Origin: Psychrobacter glacincola
GTDB taxonomy: Bacteria; Pseudomonadota; Gammaproteobacteria; Pseudomonadales; Moraxellaceae
DNA: 64,000 bases
Reading direction: 5' to 3'
NCBI RefSeq assembly: GCF_904846075.1
Contig: NZ_CAJGZH010000001.1
Coordinates: forward strand, 1 to 64,000
Made by a program: the position numbers and the translations under genes. This document shows, piece after piece, positions 43,142 through 60,620 of the stretch (position 1 is the stretch's first letter; each line of letters begins with the position of its first letter). Below the pieces are notes generated by a model. That model worked only from the letters and a program-made list of their open reading frames with translations, was not told where the DNA came from and ran no database searches.

Positions 43142-45028
43142 TTAGGATATATCAGCTAAATTGCCTTTATTCTCAAGCCAAACCTTGCGATCAGCAGCAC
43201 GTTTTTTAGCCAGCAGCATATCCATCACGCTATTGGTCAGCACCATGTCATCCATATCTAGCTGAACTAAACGCCGAGTATCACGGTTCATGGTCGTCTC
43301 ACGTAACTGCTCTGCACTCATTTCACCCAAGCCTTTAAAACGGGTAATCTGCGCTTTTTTATTGCCCGTCACATTGGCCAAAATGTGCTGAAGCTCAGGC
43401 TCATCTAACGCATAATGCACCTCTTTGCCCACATCCACGCGATACAATGGCGGCATGGCGACAAATAAATGACCCGCATCCACCAAGGCAGGAAAATGCT
43501 TCACAAATAAGGCGCAAATCAGCGTGGCGATATGCAGACCATCAGAATCCGCATCCGCTAAGATACAGACTTTGTCATAACGCAGCTCAGACAGATCGTC
43601 AGATGCAGGATCGACACCGATAGCAATAGCGATATCATGAATCTCTTGACTCGATAACACCGTATCTGATGACACCTCCCACGTATTTAGAATTTTCCCA
43701 CGCAAAGGTAAAATCGCCTGATAGTGGCGATCGCGTGCTTGCTTAGCACTACCGCCCGCAGAATCCCCTTCTACTAAAAACAGCTCAGCACCATCACGCA
43801 AATCACCACGACAGTCTGCCAACTTACCCGGCAATGCAGGACCTTGCGTGATTTTCTTACGGGCGACTTTTTTGGCAGACTTGAGACGACGTCCAGCTTT
43901 ATTAATCGCCAGCTCTGCGATTTGAGTACCCATATCGGCATGCTGATTTAACCACAGACTAAAAGCATCTTTTGCCAATGTCTGTACTGCCCCAGCAGCT
44001 TCACGACTAGACAGACGCTCCTTGGTTTGCCCAGAGAACTGCGGCTCAGAAAATTTAAGCGACAGAATATAGTTCACCCCATCCCAGACATCTTCTGCCG
44101 TTAACTTGACACTCCGTGGTAGCAAATTATGAATATCGCAAAACTCACGCAATGCCTCTAAGATACCAGTACGCAGACCATTGACGTGCGTACCGCCCTG
44201 AGCCGTCGGGATAAGGTTCACATAACTTTCTTGAATTGGCGTGCCACCATCAGGCAACCAAGACAAGGCAAAGGTAATAGCAGCACGTTCGCCCGCTTTC
44301 GCATCGTAATTATAATAAAACGGTGCTTCAGGTAAGGTTTCTAAACCATCCAACTGTTCGCTTAGATATTCGACCACTCCGTCAGTAAACTGCCAAACCA
44401 CCTTTTCATTATTAATATCATCGACAAATTCAATCGTCAATCCAGCTGCCAATACTGCTTTGGCTTTTAGATTGTGCTTGAGCTGCTTGACATTAAATTT
44501 AGGCGTATCAAAAAAGCGACCATCTGCCCAAAAATGCACTCTGGTACCACGTTTGCGTTTGTTTGAGCTGACTGCTTCAGTCAACGGCGTAACTGGTGCG
44601 CCATTTTCAAACGCCATATCAAACTGTGTACTATCACGCCATACCGTCACCTCAACACGTGTTGATAACGCATTGACGACAGAGATACCTACCCCATGCA
44701 GACCGCCTGACACTTCATAATTAGAAGTCGAAAACTTCCCACCGGCATGCAAACGAGTTAAAATCAGCTCAATACCCGATTGATTAAATTCAGGATGAAT
44801 ATCAGTCGGCATACCACGCCCATCATCTTCGACAGACAACGAGCCATCACTATGCAGTTGCACCTTGATGGTTTTAGCATAACCCGCCAACGCTTCATCA
44901 ACTGAGTTGTCGATAACCTCTTGCGCCAAATGATTGGGGCGCGTGGTATCGGTATACATACCTGGACGACGACGTACTGGCTCAAGCCCTTCTAAAACTT
45001 CTAACGATTGCGCATTATATTGACTCAC
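43142..45028 (-). CDS. parE: DNA topoisomerase IV subunit B
   Basis: 628 residues, usual ParE length. Together with ParC it unlinks daughter chromosomes. The GHKL ATPase is seen as EVIDNSVDEALAG near 37-49, DDGRGMPTDIHPE and GGLHGVGISVVNALS. The TOPRIM domain has LVEGDSAGGSAKQARDR and CILADADSDGLHIATL. The absence of the GyrB-type insert and the ending LAKKRAADRKVWLENKG support ParE rather than GyrB. Quinolone-determining residues in this region are ordinary as far as seen. It follows yqiA by 110 bases, the same order as in E. coli. parC is not in the window. Confidence 0.96.
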   Translation of the reverse strand: MSQYNAQSLEVLEGLEPVRRRPGMYTDTTRPNHLAQEVIDNSVDEALAGYAKTIKVQLHSDGSLSVEDDGRGMPTDIHPEFNQSGIELILTRLHAGGKFSTSNYEVSGGLHGVGISVVNALSTRVEVTVWRDSTQFDMAFENGAPVTPLTEAVSSNKRKRGTRVHFWADGRFFDTPKFNVKQLKHNLKAKAVLAAGLTIEFVDDINNEKVVWQFTDGVVEYLSEQLDGLETLPEAPFYYNYDAKAGERAAITFALSWLPDGGTPIQESYVNLIPTAQGGTHVNGLRTGILEALREFCDIHNLLPRSVKLTAEDVWDGVNYILSLKFSEPQFSGQTKERLSSREAAGAVQTLAKDAFSLWLNQHADMGTQIAELAINKAGRRLKSAKKVARKKITQGPALPGKLADCRGDLRDGAELFLVEGDSAGGSAKQARDRHYQAILPLRGKILNTWEVSSDTVLSSQEIHDIAIAIGVDPASDDLSELRYDKVCILADADSDGLHIATLICALFVKHFPALVDAGHLFVAMPPLYRVDVGKEVHYALDEPELQHILANVTGNKKAQITRFKGLGEMSAEQLRETTMNRDTRRLVQLDMDDMVLTNSVMDMLLAKKRAADRKVWLENKGNLADIS

Positions 45029-45138
45029 AAATGCATCCTTAACGATTCATGTCTGATTAATTCTATTCAACCATTATAACCAAAAATAGCGACGTTAAGG
45101 TTAATAGTCCATCGCTCACGTCATATAATGTCGCCTGT

Positions 45139-45786
45139 TTAGACTCGTACTAAATCTTGTAGCATATTTATCACCATCGGCAACTGCTCACCAAAGTCAC
45201 TAAACCGATGATCGCCACCCGCTTGTAAAATAACCGTACTCCCTTGCTGTTGATAAAAGGCTTTAGACAATTCAGGATTTAATAACTCATCGTCTTCTTT
45301 GATAAATACAGCAATTTTTTTAGGATAATGAATTTCTGATAACTGATGATCTGCAAACCATTGCAAATCCGCAGAAGTAATATCCCAACCGCCAGTGGTC
45401 GTATAGAGAATTTGATTCTTTGGCAATTTATCTTCGCCTTGACCTTCATTACTATCGTTATTTAGCAGTAAGTCATGAGCAAAGCGCTGTAATGTCACAT
45501 GTGGCTGAGTACTAGGATTTAATAGTAAAGCCGCACAGCCTGTATGATTGCTCACCAAGGTAGAAAAATAGCCACCCAATGAGCTACCAACGAATACAAC
45601 TTTTGAGTCGCTGCCCCATTCCTCAACTAGACTTATCAGTTTATCGAACACGTCTTGTGGCGATTTATTCAAATCGGGACGCAGTACATTGATATCAGGA
45701 TGATGATGCTGGCAGTATTTTTCTAATAGCATTCCCTTGGTAGAGTTCGCATCACTGTCCAGTCCATGGATATAAATCAAGTTCAC
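45139..45786 (-). CDS. yqiA: YqiA-like esterase (alpha/beta hydrolase)
   Basis: 215 residues. The fold starts MNLIYIHGLDSDANSTKG, followed by FVGSSLGGYF with nucleophile Ser69. The catalytic Asp probably lies in the VFIKEDDELLN loop and the His in AGGDHRFSDF near residue 195. YqiA hydrolyses short acyl esters in vitro; its biological role is unclear. Upstream of parE on the same strand, an association seen in enterobacteria too. Confidence 0.9.
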   Translation of the reverse strand: MNLIYIHGLDSDANSTKGMLLEKYCQHHHPDINVLRPDLNKSPQDVFDKLISLVEEWGSDSKVVFVGSSLGGYFSTLVSNHTGCAALLLNPSTQPHVTLQRFAHDLLLNNDSNEGQGEDKLPKNQILYTTTGGWDITSADLQWFADHQLSEIHYPKKIAVFIKEDDELLNPELSKAFYQQQGSTVILQAGGDHRFSDFGEQLPMVINMLQDLVRV

Positions 45787-45974
45787 GTATCATCTCACTT
45801 ATTAATTTTGTTATGATTATCTTATATAGGCTAGTGACGCTAAGCATAGCACCTGCTAAACAAAAATAATAACAATAAAACGGCACACCATTAGTCAGTA
45901 TTTGCGACATAATAATATTGTCATAATAGTTTTATGCAAGTCAAAGGAATGACGATAATAGCCATGGAGTCGCC

Positions 45975-46235
45975 ATGAACCAACAGTTTGAGCTGTTTGA
46001 GATTGCCAATCCATGTATTGGTCTTTGCCAAAGCAATAAAAAAGGCTATTGCTTTGGTTGCCTGCGCAGTCGAACGGAGCGCCAGCGATGGCATGATATG
46101 ACGACAGAGCAGCAACGCGAGGTGCTACGGCTTATCGCAGGACGTAAGCAGCGTATTGAGCAGATGAGACAGCGTAAGGGCGAGCAGTTGGGGTTTGATT
46201 TTGAAGATGTGGTTGAAATGGGTGAGTTGTTTTAA
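45975..46235 (+). CDS. DUF1289 domain protein
   Basis: 86 residues. The short cysteine-rich DUF1289 motif is complete: NPCIGLCQSNKKGYCFGCLR then RTERQRWHDMTTEQQREVL. Four cysteines in the C-x3-C...C-x2-C arrangement suggest a bound metal. Function unknown; E. coli YdhL is a relative. An upstream in-frame ATG exists but the chosen one is nearer the family start. The gene is convergent with the nuclease-like gene. Confidence 0.88.
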   Translation: MNQQFELFEIANPCIGLCQSNKKGYCFGCLRSRTERQRWHDMTTEQQREVLRLIAGRKQRIEQMRQRKGEQLGFDFEDVVEMGELF

Positions 46236-46237
46236 AC

Positions 46238-47754
46238 TTATTTATTCAGGTACTCTTGCATATCTTGAGACCAATGCGTTTCATTTGCTTTTTCTGTCCC
46301 ATCCCTGTCCATAAGAAGATTGTTGTTTAGTAGTTCATTAGGGTTCTTAGTTATGCCAAAGTATCTGGTAGTTTCTGCAAAATCCCATTCGTTATTTGCA
46401 AAAAGACGGGACTGAAATGAGTGGCAAAATATTGAAGCTATATCTTTGTAACCAAATTTAAAACTTGAAAGCAGTTCAACTATTTTTGCATCTCTAATAT
46501 ACTCAACATGAGGTCCATGCAAAGTTTCATAACCAATATGTACAATAGTAGAGCCATTTTTTGGTGCTTGCTTAACTGCTTTAACTAACAGGTTTTTAAC
46601 ATCTTTAGCTTTTTTATTGATTGATTCAACGGCTGTGCACTCCCACTTAGCACAATAAGCTTTATCGATTTCATCAGCGAATATGTTTATTATACTTTCG
46701 CTATCAGGATTAATCTCGACTAGCTTTGCAATGCAAGCGTTGGTATAGCTGCCTTGAGGATCGTAATTATCATCAAATAAAGCATGCAGCTGAGGTGATG
46801 GATATTTGACCATCCACTTATCGAAATGATCGTGTATCCTTTTCATATCCATGTATTTTACACAGACTCTAACGTGTTCATTTTCAAAGCAAGATCCGTG
46901 TTTAACTGCTCCAGTTAATACCATATCTTGGAAAACTTTGGCAACTAAGTTGACTTCTGTTTTTTCCACTTCAACCTTGAACTCAATATCTAAAAACACT
47001 GAGTGCGGATACTGAATTAAAAGTGGAAGTACTTCTCTCCACCTCTTAATCCAATGTGCTCTCTCTTTTTCAGAGTATTCAGTCACCTTGGCTAATCTTT
47101 TACATTCAACAAAATAATTTTGATTTCCGCGTAAAACGGATAAATCTGGAGTTTTACTTTTTCCTGTCTCAGGGATAAACTCCACTGTCCATCCATTCCT
47201 CAGATAACAAATTGCCACGACAAGCTCAAATAGTATAGAGTCAGGTTGATTTATTCTTTTTTTAAGCAAATCGTGTAACTTAGCATCGATTCCTTTTACC
47301 TTTTTAAGTTCTTCGCTGTACTTTCCAATTGTTGCAAAGAAAGGCCAAATTCTCGATGATTGGCTTGGTTCATCAACGGCTGGACGGTCCGCAAGTGACT
47401 CCGCAAGATATAAATACCATGCAACCCAATCTTCGTAAAAAGCCATTCTAGTCTTCTTATTACTATCAACATCGTATGCATCTTGCTCTTCGTTGATGTT
47501 CTTTGCTATTTTACTAAAGTACTCAATAACATTCTGTCTGCGCTCAAACCAATCATCGTCACCCATATATTCAAGAAACCAGTGAAGAGCTTTTTTATAT
47601 CAATAGTTAATGGGTCATCATGTCGATTATCAAACAGTTCGTAGAATTCCTTATATTCAGATTGTATTGTACTATCTTCAATACTGTTTAGTCGGTCAGA
47701 TGAATTTTCCATAGCTCTTTTAGCTATTCCTACATTTCTTTCAATCTGTTTCAT
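46238..47754 (-). pseudogene. Large protein with a PD-(D/E)XK nuclease-like motif, split by one frameshift
   Basis: Two overlapping frames form one gene. The upstream frame begins MKQIERNVGIAKRAMENSSD and runs to DPLTIDIKK. There a run of six A (47591-47596, T on the plus strand) shifts it. Adding one A gives KALHWFLEYMGDDDWFERRQ and continues for 440 more residues, 505 in total. Near joined residue 205 lies TPDLSVLRGNQNYFVECKRL, which fits the PD...ExK core of restriction-type nucleases, preceded by the helix LFELVVAICYLRNGWTVEF. The remainder is unrecognised, with no membrane segment. The AT-rich DNA suggests acquisition. A defence or DNA-repair nuclease is inferred; the partner is unknown. 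Either a pseudogene or a sequence error. Confidence 0.65.
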
Positions 47755-47930
47755 TATTAAACTCCATGTATTCTATAGCGACTTATTATCTTGAAACGGC
47801 AATAATAATATCACGAACCGAAAGTATAACTATAACCATAGGAGCCTACTAGCGTATTACTTAACATTGAGGAATAGGACAATAAATAAAGCTGTATCAA
47901 GTATCACACTGGTATTTTTAAGCACAAAGA

Positions 47931-47963
47931 AAAACCCCCTCTGCTTTCGCGGAGGGGGTTTTA
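47931..47963 (-). terminator. Terminator of rRNA operon 1
   Basis: AAAACCCCCTCTGC / GCGGAGGGGGTTTT stem with a four-base loop, 15 bases after the 5S gene. Runs of T follow on the minus strand. Confidence 0.9.
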
Positions 47964-47977
47964 CTTTAGAATAGAGA

Positions 47978-48091
47978 GCTGACGATGACCTACTCTCACA
48001 TGGGCGAACCCACACTACCATTGGCGCAACGATGTTTCACTTCTGAGTTCGGGAAGGGATCAGGTGGTGCCATCATGCTATTGTCGTCAGC
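47978..48091 (-). rRNA. rrf: 5S ribosomal RNA, operon 1
   Basis: About 114 bases; ends pair (GCTGACGA / TCGTCAGC). Conserved internal segments CCCGAACTCAGAAG and GAGAGTAGGTCATCG are as in gammaproteobacterial 5S. It differs from the second copy by one base (48030 C versus 54348 T on the plus strand). Confidence 0.95.
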
Positions 48092-48284
48092 AAAGGGGGT
48101 TAGATATGAGTCTGTTATTTTTATTGTTTGACTATAAGTGTTTAGTTTATGGTCGATCAACTTGCAACCTAACTGAATCAAGGTTAAAGGTGATATCGAA
48201 ATATTCTTTCTTTTATTCTATAAGCTTTCGCTTATACAAGATAGATTAATTAGAGCTTTCATACAAACCACTTGGGTGTTGTAT

Positions 48285-51142
<2,858 letters not shown>

Positions 51143-51501
51143 ATACAACCCCAAGTAGTCTTGACTTATAAATAAGTCTTAACTTCTAAGTGTTATAAAG
51201 TCTAATTATGATAACGATATCACCTATGTTTATACGCTTGATTCAGTTCTCTTTACTTTTTTAATCACTTACCCCTGGGATAACAACTGATGTCGTTAAG
51301 AGGTGAGTGATTAAGGTTAAGAGGTGCGCGTGAACACGCCCCTCCTAACCCAGACTCATATCTATGTTTTTAAATAGTCTCTATGCTCTCGTCGAGTCAC
51401 AGATTCTGTATAAAACAGAAAGAAGTAATCGTGTCTTTATTCAAAGATAAATCACTTGTTTCTATTTATACTATTAGCACTTAAAGCTTATTCGTCTATA
51501 G

Positions 51502-51577
51502 TGGTGGAGCCAAACGGAGTCGAACCGTTGACCTCCTGCGTGCAAGGCAGGCGCTCTACCAACTGAGCTATGGCCCC
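51502..51577 (-). tRNA. tRNA-Ala (TGC), operon 1
   Basis: 76 bases, including an encoded CCA end. Acceptor stem GGGGCCA / TGGCTCC, D-loop AGCTCAGTTGGTAGAG, anticodon TGC in CTTGCACG and T-loop GGTTCGACTCC. In the usual spacer position between 16S and 23S. Confidence 0.97.
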
Positions 51578-51586
51578 ATTATAAAA

Positions 51587-51663
51587 TGGTGGGTCTAAGT
51601 GGACTTGAACCACTGACCCCCGCGTTATCAACACGGTGCTCTAACCAGCTGAGCTACAGACCC
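51587..51663 (-). tRNA. tRNA-Ile (GAT), operon 1
   Basis: 77 bases with encoded CCA. Acceptor stem GGGTCTG / TAGACCC, anticodon GAT in TTGATAAC, T-loop GGTTCAAGTCC. Nearer to 16S than tRNA-Ala, the standard order. Confidence 0.97.
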
Positions 51664-51739
51664 AATTACGCTTGTTAAAACGTAAGCTTAAACTAAAGAA
51701 CAACTTGTTGTGAATTCTTGCTGACCGAATGCCATCTAT

Positions 51740-53276
<1,537 letters not shown>

Positions 53277-53715
53277 AATCTTGCTATGAAGCTCTTTAAA
53301 GAAGCTTCTAAACTTGGCTCATCTAATCTGGCAAAATCGCTAAAAATTATGTTCGTAATGAATTAACTTTGAGTTTTTCTGCTGTCTTAAATGATAATTT
53401 TTATAGTTAGAATGAACTCCGAAAAGGAGTTAAAACCAACTTTATTTTTTAGCATTCTGAATCAGCAAAAATCCACACAAGTTGTTCTTTAGTTATGCTT
53501 TTAAATAGTGCTCAATCACTGTCGTCCAGTAACTGATATATAGGGTATTTCTCTTGCTGTTTAGCCTTAATCCCTTTCAGGTCAAGCTATCTAGCGAGCC
53601 GACTATCTTATCATAATGATTTGAATTGTCAAGCTTTTTTATGTTTTGTCTTAGCTTGGTAATCTAAGTAATAAGTTGGTTAACTTACTGCTTAGCTTCC
53701 TTTGCTGTGGGGCGT

Positions 53716-53743
53716 ATTATATAGATTCTGACAGGGGTGTCAA
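53716..53743 (-). promoter_or_regulatory. rRNA operon 1 promoter
   Basis: On the minus strand TTGACA, a 16-base spacer and TATAAT, followed by a GC-rich discriminator (ACGCCCC). It lies about 440 bases before the 16S gene. This is close to consensus, as expected of a growth-regulated rRNA promoter. The identical site occurs in copy 2. Confidence 0.85.
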
Positions 53744-53993
53744 CCGCTTTATTAGAGGTTTTTAGGTTTATTTGATAAGACTTTTAATAATGCATAGTTT
53801 TCAATGGGTTAGAGGAAAATAGGGATTCGATGTACTTAGGTTTTAACGCTGAAAACACTTGTAGATGTTATATTAAGCTGACATTAGATGGGTTAATTGC
53901 TTATTTGAAGCTAACTATTCATTTAATTATTCTAGAATAAGGCTTATTTAACCAGCTGATAGGGTAATGATCGTCAGAAAACGGGTTCAAATC

Positions 53994-54175
53994 AGTCTCT
54001 AGTCTCTAGTCTCTAGTCTCTAGTCTCTAGTCTCTAGTCTCTAGTCTCTAGTCTCTAGTCTCTAGTCTCTAGTCTCTAGTCTCTAGTCTCTAGTCTCTAG
54101 TCTCTAGTCTCTAGTCTCTAGTCTCTAGTCTCTAGTCTCTAGTCTCTAGTCTCTAGTCTCTAGTCTCTAGTCTCT
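53994..54175. repeat. 7-base tandem repeat (AGTCTCT) x26
   Basis: 182 bases made of 26 perfect, uninterrupted copies. Each junction creates CTAG, a tetranucleotide normally rare in bacterial genomes, giving 25 CTAG sites in a row. There are no spacers, so it is not a CRISPR array, and no open reading frame crosses it in a useful way. It sits between the 5S of one rRNA operon and the promoter of the next. Confidence 0.98.
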
Positions 54176-54250
54176 AAATTATCTATCAAGAAACTTGAGA
54201 TCTAGCTGATTTTCTCAAATCCGCATTGGCACTTTTTCTTAGGCAAAGAA

Positions 54251-54280
54251 AATCCCCCGCCTAGATAACTAGTCGGGGGA
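54251..54280 (-). terminator. Terminator of rRNA operon 2
   Basis: TCCCCCG / CGGGGGA stem extended inside by CTAG / CTAG. On the minus strand it is followed by ATTTTCTTTG. It lies 16 bases after the 5S gene and its sequence differs from the operon 1 terminator. Confidence 0.85.
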
Positions 54281-54295
54281 TGATCAGGATAGAGA

Positions 54296-54409
54296 GCTGA
54301 CGATGACCTACTCTCACATGGGCGAACCCACACTACCATTGGCGCAATGATGTTTCACTTCTGAGTTCGGGAAGGGATCAGGTGGTGCCATCATGCTATT
54401 GTCGTCAGC
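54296..54409 (-). rRNA. rrf: 5S ribosomal RNA, operon 2
   Basis: 114 bases, identical to copy 1 except one base at 54348. The whole operon block from about 54289 to 60134 is a near-identical direct copy of 47971-53816. Confidence 0.95.
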
Positions 54410-54602
54410 AAAGGGGGTTAGATATGAGTCTGTTATTTTTATTGTTTGACTATAAGTGTTTAGTTTATGGTCGATCAACTTGCAACCTAACTGAATCAAG
54501 GTTAAAGGTGATATCGAAATATTCTTTCTTTTATTCTATAAGCTTTCGCTTATACAAGATAGATTAATTAGAGCTTTCATACAAACCACTTGGGTGTTGT
54601 AT

Positions 54603-57462
<2,860 letters not shown>

Positions 57463-57821
57463 ATACAACCCCAAGTAGTCTTGACTTATAAATAAGTCTT
57501 AACTTCTAAGTGTTATAAAGTCTAATTATGATAACGATATCACCTATGTTTATACGCTTGATTCAGTTCTCTTTACTTTTTTAATCACTTACCCCTGGGA
57601 TAACAACTGATGTCGTTAAGAGGTGAGTGATTAAGGTTAAGAGGTGCGCGTGAACACGCCCCTCCTAACCCAGACTCATATCTATGTTTTTAAATAGTCT
57701 CTATGCTCTCGTCGAGTCACAGATTCTGTATAAAACAGAAAGAAGTAATCGTGTCTTTATTCAAAGATAAATCACTTGTTTCTATTTATACTATTAGCAC
57801 TTAAAGCTTATTCGTCTATAG

Positions 57822-57897
57822 TGGTGGAGCCAAACGGAGTCGAACCGTTGACCTCCTGCGTGCAAGGCAGGCGCTCTACCAACTGAGCTATGGCCCC
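57822..57897 (-). tRNA. tRNA-Ala (TGC), operon 2
   Basis: Identical to the copy in operon 1, including the encoded CCA and the TGC anticodon. Confidence 0.97.
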
Positions 57898-57906
57898 ATT
57901 ATAAAA

Positions 57907-57983
57907 TGGTGGGTCTAAGTGGACTTGAACCACTGACCCCCGCGTTATCAACACGGTGCTCTAACCAGCTGAGCTACAGACCC
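57907..57983 (-). tRNA. tRNA-Ile (GAT), operon 2
   Basis: Identical to the copy in operon 1, including the encoded CCA and the GAT anticodon. Confidence 0.97.
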
Positions 57984-58059
57984 AATTACGCTTGTTAAAA
58001 CGTAAGCTTAAACTAAAGAACAACTTGTTGTGAATTCTTGCTGACCGAATGCCATCTAT

Positions 58060-59593
<1,534 letters not shown>

Positions 59594-60032
59594 AATCTTG
59601 CTATGAAGCTCTTTAAAGAAGCTTCTAAACTTGGCTCATCTAATCTGGCAAAATCGCTAAAAATTATGTTCGTAATGAATTAACTTTGAGTTTTTCTGCT
59701 GTCTTAAATGATAATTTTTATAGTTAGAATGAACTCCGAAAAGGAGTTAAAACCAACTTTATTTTTTAGCATTCTGAATCAGCAAAAATCCACACAAGTT
59801 GTTCTTTAGTTATGCTTTTAAATAGTGCTCAATCACTGTCGTCCAGTAACTGATATATAGGGTATTTCTCTTGCTGTTTAGCCTTAATCCCTTTCAGGTC
59901 AAGCTATCTAGCGAGCCGACTATCTTATCATAATGATTTGAATTGTCAAGCTTTTTTATGTTTTGTCTTAGCTTGGTAATCTAAGTAATAAGTTGGTTAA
60001 CTTACTGCTTAGCTTCCTTTGCTGTGGGGCGT

Positions 60033-60060
60033 ATTATATAGATTCTGACAGGGGTGTCAA
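60033..60060 (-). promoter_or_regulatory. rRNA operon 2 promoter
   Basis: Same TTGACA-16-TATAAT site and discriminator as in operon 1. Sequence identity between the copies ends about 75 bases further upstream (60134), so any UP-element or Fis sites beyond that differ between the operons. Confidence 0.85.
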
Positions 60061-60410
60061 CCGCTTTATTAGAGGTTTTTAGGTTTATTTGATAAGACTT
60101 TTAATAATGCATAGTTTTCAATGGGTTAGAGGAAGTTTTTGTTTGATTCGCTTAAATAATAACTCAGCTTTAAACAGTATCTATCGATATTCATTAATTG
60201 TCATCTATAGCGTTGCCATTAAGAACTTACTTTAAGCTAAAATCTTGAGGCTCCATACTGACTTTTTGGCATATTTATCTGCTTATTGATAATTGCCTTC
60301 GCTGTGTCCTTAGCTAACTATGATTTACACGTCTTGATATTCGTATAGATAGCATCTATATATAGAAGCCGACCTAATCCCTTACTATCTAGTGTTGATA
60401 CACAGTTTTT

Positions 60411-60419
60411 TGCTATAAT
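60411..60419 (+). promoter_or_regulatory. Extended -10 promoter candidate for thrS
   Basis: TGCTATAAT is a perfect extended -10 element. A TTGATA lies upstream at 60395-60400, but only 13 bases away. If used, the thrS message would have a leader of about 195 bases. Confidence 0.45.
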
Positions 60420-60571
60420 AGCTGACTTTATAATATTGCTTAATGGCATTTCTTATTAGCCTTGATTGTTCAACGGTTGATTGTTTGAAATTTTGCCTTT
60501 AAGTGATATCTATCTCTTATAACATATCATAGCAGTTGGATATAATTGACGCAGTCTTGCGGTTATATGAT

Positions 60572-60589
60572 TGATGGTTGCAATCATCA
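60572..60589 (+). promoter_or_regulatory. Quasi-palindrome in the thrS leader
   Basis: TGATGGTTGCAATCATCA is self-complementary except for one pair and lies 31 bases before the thrS start. In E. coli thrS is autoregulated through a tRNA-like leader; whether this element does anything similar is not known. Confidence 0.3.
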
Positions 60590-60620
60590 CTGCCAACGGA
60601 CGCAAAAAGGTGAATAGATT

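Larger units (their letters stand above)
53817..54295. other. Spacer between the two tandem rRNA operons
   Basis: This unique stretch separates the end of operon 2 (5S) from the identical upstream region of operon 1. It contains the 26-copy heptamer (53994-54175) and the operon 2 terminator. No gene. Confidence 0.85.
60135..60620. other. 486-base region between rRNA operon 2 and thrS
   Basis: Divergent region with no gene. It contains a candidate thrS promoter (60411-60419) and a quasi-palindrome in the thrS leader (60572-60589). Confidence 0.6.

Noticed and set aside
47996-48249. ORFs over 5S and its flank (also 54314-54567)
   Set aside because: They overlap rRNA and simply duplicate with the operon.
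53994-54175. CRISPR array
   Set aside because: The 7-base units follow each other directly with no spacers, and no cas genes lie nearby.
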